Positions 1 to 7,024 of a stretch of 10,107 bases of DNA are shown in pieces; position 1 is the stretch's first letter; the number at the start of each line of letters is the position of its first letter. This DNA is from Chloroflexota bacterium (GTDB lineage Bacteria; Chloroflexota; Chloroflexia; QHBQ01; JADMIH01). The notes under the pieces were generated by a model, which saw only the letters and a program-made list of their open reading frames with translations, was not told where the DNA came from and ran no database searches. The stretch is from assembly GCA_015478675.1 (NCBI GenBank), contig JADMIH010000144.1, positions 1 to 10,107 of the forward strand, read 5' to 3'. A program made the translations under genes and the position numbers.

Positions 1-182
1 TTCAGAGTTGAGGTGGAGCAATCTTCAAGGAGTAGCTGTGGAGGCGTACCCTTACCCACCCTCACTCCCATGCCCCCTCTCCCATGAAGGGAGAGGGGGC
101 CTTCTCCCTCACCCCATGCCCCTCTCCCATGAAGGGAGAGGGGGCTAAGCTAGCCCCTCCACCCTTACTCTGAACCCTTACG
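1..182. mobile_element. MITE-like non-coding repeat element, left copy (left end cut by window)
   Basis: The copy has no coding capacity. It runs from TTCAGAGT at position 1 to ACTCTGAAC-c-CTTACG at 167-182. The two ends are inverted complements and match the 16-bp terminal inverted repeat CGTAAGnGTTCAGAGT that is complete in the copy at 8235-8483. About 8 bases of the left terminus lie outside the window, so the full length would be near 190 bp. Bases 17-52 match 8356-8391 in reverse complement at 34 of 36 positions. Bases 149-160 match 8254-8265 perfectly. The interior carries two C/G-rich hairpins. Terminal inverted repeats, small size, lack of ORF and multiple copies fit a miniature inverted-repeat transposable element moved in trans. 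A palindromic intergenic repeat of another type is the alternative. No transposase gene is in the window. Confidence 0.72.
72..145. repeat. Two near-identical C/G-rich hairpins in tandem inside the left element
   Basis: Hairpin 1 has a perfect 12-bp stem: 72-83 (GCCCCCTCTCCC) pairs with 89-100 (GGGAGAGGGGGC) around the loop ATGAA. Hairpin 2 repeats it at 118-145 with a stem of at least 10 bp and the same loop. They are direct repeats separated by about 17 bases. A related imperfect hairpin with loop TTCAT lies at 8271-8295 in the other element. There is no T-run next to either stem, so they are not classical intrinsic terminators. They could still stall transcription or stabilise the 3' end of the minus-strand chelatase-like transcript that ends at 221. 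Confidence 0.8.
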
Positions 183-220
183 TGCAGCCGCGCAGCCGCC
201 GAGTTATGAATTGCCCACTA

Positions 221-1480
221 CTATCTTGATTGCAGCCCACCGCTAATCGGCAGCGCAGCGCCAGCTCCCGAGGCCGTTCTTACTCTGACGGCGATTTCTT
301 CGGCAGCAAGGTCGTCGGCGTTCCATGCGCCGAGGGGAATGAGCCTGATATCGTTCTCTCTGGCGACTGTATTTATTTGTGCAGGGATGTCATAGAGAGT
401 GTTTATGCCGTCGGCTGGGAAGCTGGCAGGGAGCCAGTAAATCGTTTTACAACCCGCTTTGATTAGCGTATGGAGAGCTTCGGCGGTCGTCGGGCGCTGG
501 CGCAACCAGCCTGTTGCCACTCGCGTCTCGTCGAAGCCTATCTTGAGCAGAGCTTGTCTCACTCTGTCCTGGAAATGCGCTTCTTGCTTTTGCCTCTCCA
601 CTGCTGATTCGGCTCTGGGCATATGGCCCCGACCTACCAACAAGAGTCCTGTATCTACGACATCGGTATTTACCTGCGGCAGGGCTTCCAGCACCCTGCG
701 CACGTATATCTGTGCGAGGAGGCTCGAATCCCACAGAGGGCCGGCGTATTTGATCTGCACCCCGTAGTCCTGGGGACGGATCCCTTCCAGGAGATCGCCT
801 GTAAGAACGGGGTCCGGCGGGTCGGTAACACGGGCGTGTACGACGATAATCTGCCTGGCGCCCTCCTCAATGGAGTGGGCAACTGCTTGTACGAGGGTAG
901 GCTCGTCGCTGTAGAAGGCTGCCTGCACACGGTGGCTGTTATCGAGCCTTGACTGAACCTTTTCAGCAAGCTGAAGATAGTAATCTCTGTAAGGGCTTGA
1001 GCCAATGGCGCTGTATTTGCCTTTGAGGTCGCGCATGTAAAAGGGCCTGAGGAGAATCGGAGGCGCGTCTTTCGGGTCGTCAGCGAGCTCGATACGCCTG
1101 GCGGCGCTCGTAACCGTATATTCTGGAGGCTCGCCGGGCGCTAGCTGTATAACAGCAGTGTAGCTATTGTGTACGTCGCGCCCTTCGAGGGTATGTTTGT
1201 TTTTATCCTGTGATAGGACCGAGAATGTGGTGATCGTGTAGCCAAGTGTGAATGAGAGGATGAGGAGGACCAGTGCGTTGGTGAGGCCAATCTCTGCGTC
1301 CTCAACTATCGTTCCTGATGCAACAACTCCTCCGGCGGCGAGCAAAGACGAGAGTGCAAGCATTATAGAAAAGCTGGTTTGTTGCTTGCGCTGAGACATG
1401 AGCACAAGGGCCAGCAGGCCGCCGCTTGCCAGTCCCATGAAGACAATCAACCCGATGCTGATGTTCAAAATAGGAGGCAA
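221..1480 (-). CDS. Membrane-anchored ferrochelatase/CbiX-like protein, probably degenerate active site
   Basis: The product is 419 aa. Residues 1-90 contain three hydrophobic segments (about 5-29, 36-58 and 66-90). A soluble part of about 300 residues follows that reads like a two-lobed class II chelatase. AIGSSPYRDYY (158-168) resembles the 'GGxSPL' motif of ferrochelatase. FYSDEPTLVQAV (189-200) and EEGARQIIVV (205-214) resemble the first lobe. LLLVGRGHMP (279-288) resembles the catalytic-His strand, and PADGINTLYDI (355-365) resembles the 'D-(H)-IETLYE' motif. Ferrochelatases and sirohydrochlorin chelatases insert a divalent metal into tetrapyrroles using a His and an acidic residue. Here the His position reads R or G (a His sits two residues later) and the Glu position is Asn360. 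Activity is therefore doubtful, and a tetrapyrrole-binding or scaffold role is possible. The start is TTG at 1480, supported by GGAGA at 1487-1491 six bases upstream. The gene is divergent from the next one. Family assignment is by motif recall only. Confidence 0.6.
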   Translation of the reverse strand: MPPILNISIGLIVFMGLASGGLLALVLMSQRKQQTSFSIMLALSSLLAAGGVVASGTIVEDAEIGLTNALVLLILSFTLGYTITTFSVLSQDKNKHTLEGRDVHNSYTAVIQLAPGEPPEYTVTSAARRIELADDPKDAPPILLRPFYMRDLKGKYSAIGSSPYRDYYLQLAEKVQSRLDNSHRVQAAFYSDEPTLVQAVAHSIEEGARQIIVVHARVTDPPDPVLTGDLLEGIRPQDYGVQIKYAGPLWDSSLLAQIYVRRVLEALPQVNTDVVDTGLLLVGRGHMPRAESAVERQKQEAHFQDRVRQALLKIGFDETRVATGWLRQRPTTAEALHTLIKAGCKTIYWLPASFPADGINTLYDIPAQINTVARENDIRLIPLGAWNADDLAAEEIAVRVRTASGAGAALPISGGLQSR

Positions 1481-1523
1481 AGTTTATCTCCAGGCGAGGC
1501 AAACAGCCCGATGCTGTTTCGCA

Positions 1524-1536
1524 CATTATAGCATAC
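1524..1536 (-). promoter_or_regulatory. Extended -10 promoter for the chelatase-like gene
   Basis: On the minus strand this reads GTATGCTATAATG, which contains a perfect TATAAT (1525-1530) with an upstream TGC. A TTGTCC at 1551-1556 is a poor -35 with a 20-base spacer, so the extended -10 probably does most of the work. The predicted start of transcription is near 1518, giving a leader of about 38 nt that includes the GGAGA ribosome site. Confidence 0.65.
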
Positions 1537-1644
1537 CAGGGATTAGGGCAGGACAATTGCATCTAAATCGAAGGGGAGATGTATCGCCCTGGGGATTCAG
1601 GGCTAACGATTGGGGATCGCCGGGTCCCCTGCTCTTGATCTCTT

Positions 1645-1657
1645 GTATGCTATAATG
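1645..1657 (+). promoter_or_regulatory. Extended -10 promoter placed directly before the membrane-protein start codon
   Basis: The same 13-mer as on the other strand, GTATGCTATAATG, occurs here. TATAAT is at 1651-1656 with TGC at 1648-1650. Seven bases separate the hexamer from ATG 1664, so transcription should begin at or within a few bases of the start codon. No convincing -35 lies 16-18 bases upstream. Confidence 0.65.
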
Positions 1658-1663
1658 CCAACT

Positions 1664-2491
1664 ATGCGCTCACGCATCTCTTTTTCACCCTCTTTGCCCC
1701 CGCCGATTGGTGTTAGCGGGCTGCCGAAGCTCAACTATTATCTACCTATGGTGGCTACTTTGCTGGCTACGATAGTAGTCTTCTTGATGGTTGCGGCGCT
1801 TACACTTGTCGCGCTGGGGAATGCAGCCGCGCAGCTGGGCCAATTTGGTTCTGCTCAGGGTTCGGTGGCGCTTGGGGGTTTTTGCGGTATCCTGGGCCTG
1901 GTAGGAATGGTATCTACTCTTTACTTTTTCCTGGCTATGATTAAGGGAGTGCGTGATTTAGTCACTCCTGTCTATTACACACGAGGCGAGGTGGTTGACA
2001 AGAAGACGGTAGGTGGACGGAAGAGCGGCAACTGGCTGCGCGTCGTACCGCGCTATACAGGGGCCGATAAAGAGGCGGCCTCAGCGGTGAGCGATGAGCA
2101 GCAAGTCACCTCGGTGGACCGCTCTCACATAGTGCAGCCTCGCTTCTCCTCAAGCTACGACCGCACAAAGGCTAGCGGTAGCGCCAGCAGATGGGGGTCG
2201 TATCTGGGCACATCGCGTATATTGCGCGACTCCGGCCCAGCAGCCGCTAAAGGGAGCAGACGAAAAAACGACCGTATAGACCGGATAGCGGCTCAGTCGT
2301 TTGGCTCTGAAGCATTTGAGGGCACCGCCGAGCCCCGTGTTGTCTTCAGGATAGAGCCTGTCTCCTTCGAAATCCTCGAGCCGGGAGAAGAGGTGCTGAT
2401 TGCTCATTCGCGCTACCTGCAACATGTATTTTATGTTGCTCACCTCAAAGATGGCGACTGGGAGAGCTTTCCCAACAAGGCTCTTATTTAG
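1664..2491 (+). CDS. Two-helix membrane protein of unknown function, likely leaderless
   Basis: I do not recognise the family. From ATG 1664 the product is 275 aa. It has a short Pro/Ser-rich N-terminus, hydrophobic helices at about 28-51 and 70-93, and a basic turn after helix 2. A short segment with the look of a beta-domain follows (GEVVDKK, then NWLRVVPRY, about 108-131). Next comes a Ser/Arg/Lys-rich, probably disordered stretch (about 132-225), and then a beta-rich tail with VVFRIEPVSFEILEPGEEV near 230-248. The split beta-domain faintly recalls DUF2500-type membrane proteins, but this is not secure. The frame stays open upstream to TTG 1610 (293 aa), and ATG 1655 is also in frame. Both start upstream of the predicted transcription start (1655 lies inside the -10 box), and no ribosome site precedes 1664, so a leaderless ATG 1664 is preferred. 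The last 8 bases overlap the end of gltX tail to tail. Confidence 0.75.
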   Translation: MRSRISFSPSLPPPIGVSGLPKLNYYLPMVATLLATIVVFLMVAALTLVALGNAAAQLGQFGSAQGSVALGGFCGILGLVGMVSTLYFFLAMIKGVRDLVTPVYYTRGEVVDKKTVGGRKSGNWLRVVPRYTGADKEAASAVSDEQQVTSVDRSHIVQPRFSSSYDRTKASGSASRWGSYLGTSRILRDSGPAAAKGSRRKNDRIDRIAAQSFGSEAFEGTAEPRVVFRIEPVSFEILEPGEEVLIAHSRYLQHVFYVAHLKDGDWESFPNKALI

Positions 2492-3953
2492 GAGCGGCGA
2501 CTTTGGCGATAGCCGTCTCTACTCGTGAGAGGGTTTCGGCTTTTCCAAGGACTTCTATGCACTCGAAGAGGGGCGGGGATACGGCGCTGCCGGTGACTGC
2601 TACGCGCAGTATCATAAAGAGGTCGCCGGCTTTCATACCCAGGTCGGCGGCTAGCTGGCGCATGCCCCCTTCCCATGCTTCGTGCGTCCAGGGTTCAGGC
2701 AAGGCCTCGAGCATAAAGCGCATCTGCACGAGGGCCTCTTTTGCCCCTTCGGGTGTGCCCTTCCTGGGCACCAACGTGGCGGCATCGTAGTCGTTGGGTG
2801 GGCCGAAGAGGAAGTATGTCAGCTCCATGAACTCGCCCAGGCGGGTCAGGCGATCTTTGATTACCGGTACTACTCTCCGGGTACGCTCAGGATCGATCCC
2901 TTCAGGGAGATAGGGCTGCAACCGCTCGTATAGCTCGTCATCGCTGAGCATACGGATATACTTGCCGTTGATGTTGGTCAGCTTCACCAGGTCGAATATA
3001 GGGCCGCTGGTGGTGATTCGCTCGAAGGTAAACTCCCGCTGTATGTCATCAAATGTAAATATCTCAGGGTTTTCGGCATCCCCCGGACCTTTGGGCATGG
3101 ACCAGCCCATCAGCGCGAGGAAGTTAATCATCGCCTCCGGCAGGTAGCCCTCTTCTCGGTACCATTTGATGGAGGTGTGATTCTTGCGCTTGGATATCTT
3201 GGAGCGGTCCGAGTTGCGCAGCAGTGGCATATGCGCGAATTTGGGGAGCTCCCAGCCGAAATAGCCGAAAAGCAGCACATGAATAGGGGTGCTGCTGATC
3301 CACTCCTCAGCGCGCACCACGTGGCTGATCTTCATAAAGTGGTCGTCTACCACCACAGCAAGGTGATAGGTGGGCAGGCCGTCGGACTTGAGGAGTATAG
3401 GGTCGTTGAGCAGGCGGTTCTCGAAGGTGATCTCGCCGCGTATGAGATCGTTGAAGCTGGTTGTGCCTTCATCAGGCGTTATCATCCGCACAACGTAGGG
3501 CATACCTTCGCCCAGGTTGCGCTCGATGTCGGCCTGCGTGAGGCGGCGGCAGGTGCGGTCATAATGGGGCGGCTCTTTGCGTGCTGCCTGCTCTTGATGC
3601 ATCTGCTCCAGGCGTTGCTTTGTGCAAAAGCAGCGATAGCCATAGCCCAGCTCGATCAGCTTATGGGCGTGCTCGATATAGAGGTCGCGGCGCTGCGTCT
3701 GCACGTAAGGGCCGTAGTCACCCCCCAGGCCGGGGCCTTCGTCGGGCGTCAACCCCAGCCATTGCAGGCTTTGTATAATCTCGCCGACCGAGCTTTCGTT
3801 GTAGCGCGTCTGGTCGGTGTCTTCGATGCGCAGGATGAACTTCCCGCCGCGATGGTGGGCAAATGCTTTATCAAAGAGCGACATATATGCGGTGCCTACG
3901 TGCGGGTCGCCAGTGGGCGAAGGCGCGATACGTAAGCGAACTTCCTCTGACAT
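2484..3953 (-). CDS. gltX: Glutamate--tRNA ligase (GluRS)
   Basis: This cytoplasmic class I aminoacyl-tRNA synthetase of 489 aa, the usual length, activates glutamate with ATP and charges tRNA(Glu). The N-terminal motif PSPTGDPHVGTAY (11-23) contains the HIGH signature as HVGT. The KMSKS loop is KISKRKN (252-258), the form seen in Thermus-like GluRS. A zinc-binding set is visible: CFC at 108-110 plus YDRTC at 131-135. LRIEDTD (41-47) is the usual glutamate-site segment. The anticodon-binding helical region fills the C-terminal third. The start is ATG 3953 with AAAGGA at 3960-3965, six bases away. It lies 74 bp downstream of dinG on the same strand and probably has its own promoter at 4027-4032. 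Whether it also charges tRNA(Gln) cannot be told from this window. Confidence 0.98.
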   Translation of the reverse strand: MSEEVRLRIAPSPTGDPHVGTAYMSLFDKAFAHHRGGKFILRIEDTDQTRYNESSVGEIIQSLQWLGLTPDEGPGLGGDYGPYVQTQRRDLYIEHAHKLIELGYGYRCFCTKQRLEQMHQEQAARKEPPHYDRTCRRLTQADIERNLGEGMPYVVRMITPDEGTTSFNDLIRGEITFENRLLNDPILLKSDGLPTYHLAVVVDDHFMKISHVVRAEEWISSTPIHVLLFGYFGWELPKFAHMPLLRNSDRSKISKRKNHTSIKWYREEGYLPEAMINFLALMGWSMPKGPGDAENPEIFTFDDIQREFTFERITTSGPIFDLVKLTNINGKYIRMLSDDELYERLQPYLPEGIDPERTRRVVPVIKDRLTRLGEFMELTYFLFGPPNDYDAATLVPRKGTPEGAKEALVQMRFMLEALPEPWTHEAWEGGMRQLAADLGMKAGDLFMILRVAVTGSAVSPPLFECIEVLGKAETLSRVETAIAKVAAPK

Positions 3954-4026
3954 GATTTGTCCTTTCTAGTGACTGTATGACTACTGGTGCCCAGCAGGTA
4001 GCCATCTCCTGCGGGTGCATCACATT

Positions 4027-4032
4027 ATTATA
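4027..4032 (-). promoter_or_regulatory. Candidate gltX promoter overlapping the dinG stop codon
   Basis: The minus strand reads TATAAT here, with TG immediately upstream. The TAA stop of dinG (4028-4030) is part of the hexamer. Transcription would begin near 4020, leaving a leader of roughly 65 nt before ATG 3953. The leader has a possible small stem (GCAGG at 4009-4013 with CCTGC at 3995-3999) but no recognisable T-box or other riboswitch core. Confidence 0.45.
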
Positions 4033-7024
4033 CACCGGAATCGCCCAGCCACTCGGCAATATCTGCTGGCATGTTAGCGGTGGGGCCGCACTTGATAGTG
4101 CAATCTGGGAGCGAGTTGAGAAAGGCCTCGCCGTAGCGCTTGGATTGCAGGCGGCGGTCTAACACGGCAACCACTCCCCTGTCGCTCTTGCTCCTGATGA
4201 GGCGGCCAAAGCCCTGTTTGAACTTGAGGATGGCCTGCGGCACCGAATACTGGTTAAATGGGTCCTCGAAGCCTTCTGAGCGTGCCGCGAATACCGGGTC
4301 TGTGGGCACGGCGAACGGCAGCTTGGCTATCACCAGCACGGAGAGTGCATCGCCCACCACATCTATCCCCTCCCAGAAAGAGGATGTGCCCAGCAGCACT
4401 GTGCGCGGGTTGCTCTTGAAACGCTCCAGCAACTGTTTGCGCGAGCCATCAATGTTATGCCCCAGCACCATAATGCCAGCCTCCTCTAGAGGGCGCTGGA
4501 TAGTCCTGTAGGTGGCGCGCACCGCGCTGTGCGATGTGAATAGCACCAAAGCCCGGCCCTCCGAGGCTTTACATAACTCGATAAGCGCCTTCTCCATGTG
4601 ACGCTGGTAGCCGGGTGCGCCCGGTTCGGGCACATCGGTGGGGAGGTAGACCATCGCCGACTTCTTGTAGTCGAAAGGCGCTGATAGTTGCAGGTCTTCT
4701 CCGGTGTGCAGTCCCAGCCGCTCGCGTATATAGGAGAAATCGTTGTCGGTTGAGAGGGTAGCCGAGGTGAGCACCACAGTGCGCTTCGCCGAGAAGAGAT
4801 ACCTGTCGAGCAGGTCGCCCACATGCAGGGGCGCGCACCGCACCGTGATTTCGCCGCCCGCCATGCGGGCCTCAAGCCAGTAGACCGCGCCTTCGTTGGG
4901 GTTGGTCATGGCGGCGTTCAAATTCTCTCGCGTTTTATGCACATTGACACAGTGATTACGCATCTCAATTAGAAGGTCGGAATAGGCGGGGATCTCTACA
5001 CCGTCGGCCACGCGGGGCATGGTGTCCCAATCTACATCACCCAACAAGGTGCTGATACGCTGCAAACTCTCCTCTACTAACTTCATTTGCAGCCCGAGGT
5101 TGTCCCATACCACTTCTACCTGGCCCCAGGTATCGTGCCGCCGCACATCTGTCGTTATACGCTGGCGCAGGTCGTAGCCCTTCTGCTCCTCCCTGGTCAC
5201 ATCGAGCATCGTGGCAAGGGTGGCGTAAAGCTCTGAGGCGGACTCTCGTGCCCGGTCTATAGTTGGCCTCAGCCTGGCTATGACATCGTCAATTGAAACA
5301 AGCAATTGGCGGCTCACACCCGGTTTTGCTTTTTTAGGATCGCCTATCTTAGCGAGCTCGTAGGCGAGCGCGCCGCGCAACAGGCCGAGGAAGTCGTCAG
5401 AGCGCCCTCTCGCCACGAGTGACCCTGGCGCGGTGCTGATCTCATCAAGCAGCTTCATCAAATAAGAGCGGTCCACCGAGAAGCCGAGAGCGTCGGTGGC
5501 TTCCTCTTCGAGATTGTGCGCCTCATCAATAATGAGGTGATCGTAGTCAGGGAGGAGGCCGCCACCCATCGCCAGATCAGAGAGGAGAAGGGCGTGGTTC
5601 ACCACGAGTATATGTGCGCCGTTTGCTTGCTGGCGCGCCCTGTCGAAGAAACAAAGCCCCTTCTGTTTCACGCGGCACTCGTAGAGGGGGCAGCCCTCCT
5701 CGCTGACGCATATGTGCTTCCAGACATCGTTCTCCTGATTGAGGAGGAGCAGCTCGTTGCGGTCTCCGCTGGCGGTTTCTGGCATCCATATGAGAACCTT
5801 CACCATCACCCGTAGCTGCTCCACAGAGGCGGGCGGTGTGCGCCTGAACTGGTACCAGCGACGCAAGCAGAGGTAGTTGCCTTTGCCTTTGAGCAGCGCT
5901 GATCGGAAAGTGGGTAGACGGGGCGACCTGGAGTTTTTGGGTTTCGAGCTGCCTTTGCCTGCTGAGCCTTCCAACACTTTATGCAGCAGAGGCAGGTCTT
6001 TGGTGAAAAGCTGGTCTTGCAGGTTGATGGTATTGGTAGATACCACTACCCGCTCGCCTGTACGGACGGCGTAAAGAATGGCGGGTAGGAGATAGCCGAC
6101 GCTCTTGCCTGTGCCTGTGCCCGCCTCCACTATCAAGTGATGGCCCTTGTTGAAGGCGCTGGCTACCGCCTGAGCCATCTCCACCTGCTGGGGACGGTAT
6201 TCGTACTGCGTGAATGCCTCGGACATCGCTCCGCCAGGCTTCAGGATTGTCTCTATTTCTGTATGGTCTACCGGGTACTTGCCTTCGTAGCCTGTGCCTT
6301 CGGGTGTATAGTCGTGGCCTTCCTCGGGCTGGCGCAGCAGCCCCACGTCGAGTTCGGCTTCCGTCAGCCCTTTGGAGGCAAGCTGTGACCGTATCGAGGA
6401 ACCGAGGCCGGAGGAGAATATCTCGCGGGCTTTTTCATGCTCCACCTCCTGGAAAAGGAGGCGCAGAGGCCATTCGCTGCGCGCAGTGGAGCGGCCTATG
6501 TCGCTCAGGACTTCCAGGGGAATCTCTTCAATACGCTCGCGTAGTGCCATGAACACCTGCATGGTTAGCTCTGCGTCGCCGAGAGCGCGATGCACCTTCA
6601 GCTTCTGGGGGTCTACGCCCAGCTTTTGGGCGATTGCTCGCAGGTTGTAGACGGCGGCTTCGGGCACAAGGAGCGTGGCTAACTCGAACGTGTCCCACTG
6701 CACATTGGGGAGCTTGATACCTCCATGAGCCAGCATCGCCATGTCCAGTTCTACCGACTGCCCGATGATTGGAGAGTCGCCCACGAAGCGTGTGAGGCCA
6801 GGAGCCACCTGCTTTATCTGCGGTGCGCGAGCCACCTCGTCCCATGTAATGCCTGTAAGTTGGCTCACCTTGTAAGGGATCTGCTGAGAAGGGCGCACAA
6901 AGCTCTCCCAACGGTCAACTATATGACCGTCACGGAACTTAACTGCCCCTATTTCGATTACCTCGTCTTTGCCGGGCTGCATACCTGTGGCTTCGAGGTC
7001 AAGCGCGATGTAGGTGCGAGTCAG
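4028..7024 (-). CDS. dinG: DinG-family helicase with N-terminal DEDDh 3'-5' exonuclease domain
   Basis: This is a DNA repair/replication helicase of 998 aa from CTG 7024. Residues 1-160 form a DnaQ-like exonuclease: DLEATG (D9, E11), ELD (D94), and H145 with D150 complete a DEDDh site. The XPD/DinG helicase follows: Walker A GTGTGKS (302-308) and the DEAH box (500-503). Between them lie Cys386, 439, 445, 450 and 458, spaced as in iron-sulfur helicases (YLC, then EGCPLYEC and GLCFFDRA). Motifs SSFWEGIDV and QGFGRLIRS finish the second RecA lobe. A Gly/Ser/Lys linker lies near 354-368. The first ATG in frame (6982) would remove D9 and E11, so the start is placed upstream. Between the in-frame TGA (7040-7042) and 6982 no ATG, GTG or TTG occurs, and CTG 7024 has GGAG eight bases upstream. 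It overlaps the dehydrogenase stop by 4 nt, which suggests translational coupling. Exonuclease-fused DinG is known in Firmicutes and other lineages. Confidence 0.96.
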   Translation of the reverse strand: MTRTYIALDLEATGMQPGKDEVIEIGAVKFRDGHIVDRWESFVRPSQQIPYKVSQLTGITWDEVARAPQIKQVAPGLTRFVGDSPIIGQSVELDMAMLAHGGIKLPNVQWDTFELATLLVPEAAVYNLRAIAQKLGVDPQKLKVHRALGDAELTMQVFMALRERIEEIPLEVLSDIGRSTARSEWPLRLLFQEVEHEKAREIFSSGLGSSIRSQLASKGLTEAELDVGLLRQPEEGHDYTPEGTGYEGKYPVDHTEIETILKPGGAMSEAFTQYEYRPQQVEMAQAVASAFNKGHHLIVEAGTGTGKSVGYLLPAILYAVRTGERVVVSTNTINLQDQLFTKDLPLLHKVLEGSAGKGSSKPKNSRSPRLPTFRSALLKGKGNYLCLRRWYQFRRTPPASVEQLRVMVKVLIWMPETASGDRNELLLLNQENDVWKHICVSEEGCPLYECRVKQKGLCFFDRARQQANGAHILVVNHALLLSDLAMGGGLLPDYDHLIIDEAHNLEEEATDALGFSVDRSYLMKLLDEISTAPGSLVARGRSDDFLGLLRGALAYELAKIGDPKKAKPGVSRQLLVSIDDVIARLRPTIDRARESASELYATLATMLDVTREEQKGYDLRQRITTDVRRHDTWGQVEVVWDNLGLQMKLVEESLQRISTLLGDVDWDTMPRVADGVEIPAYSDLLIEMRNHCVNVHKTRENLNAAMTNPNEGAVYWLEARMAGGEITVRCAPLHVGDLLDRYLFSAKRTVVLTSATLSTDNDFSYIRERLGLHTGEDLQLSAPFDYKKSAMVYLPTDVPEPGAPGYQRHMEKALIELCKASEGRALVLFTSHSAVRATYRTIQRPLEEAGIMVLGHNIDGSRKQLLERFKSNPRTVLLGTSSFWEGIDVVGDALSVLVIAKLPFAVPTDPVFAARSEGFEDPFNQYSVPQAILKFKQGFGRLIRSKSDRGVVAVLDRRLQSKRYGEAFLNSLPDCTIKCGPTANMPADIAEWLGDSGV

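Noticed and set aside
72..145. Tandem hairpins considered as intrinsic terminators or a CRISPR-like array
   Set aside because: There is no T-run after the stems and there are only two units, with no unique spacers of uniform length. They are better explained as internal structure of the repeat element.
3177..3935. Long open frame (252 codons) on the plus strand opposite gltX
   Set aside because: It lies wholly antisense to a well-conserved synthetase, its translation has no recognisable motif, and high GC readily opens such shadow frames.
3871..4059. Short minus-strand frame across the gltX leader that could be a regulatory upstream ORF
   Set aside because: An ATG near 4006 follows GGAG with no spacing, the peptide shows no codon pattern typical of a leader peptide, and it runs out of frame into gltX. 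A T-box or attenuator core was not found.
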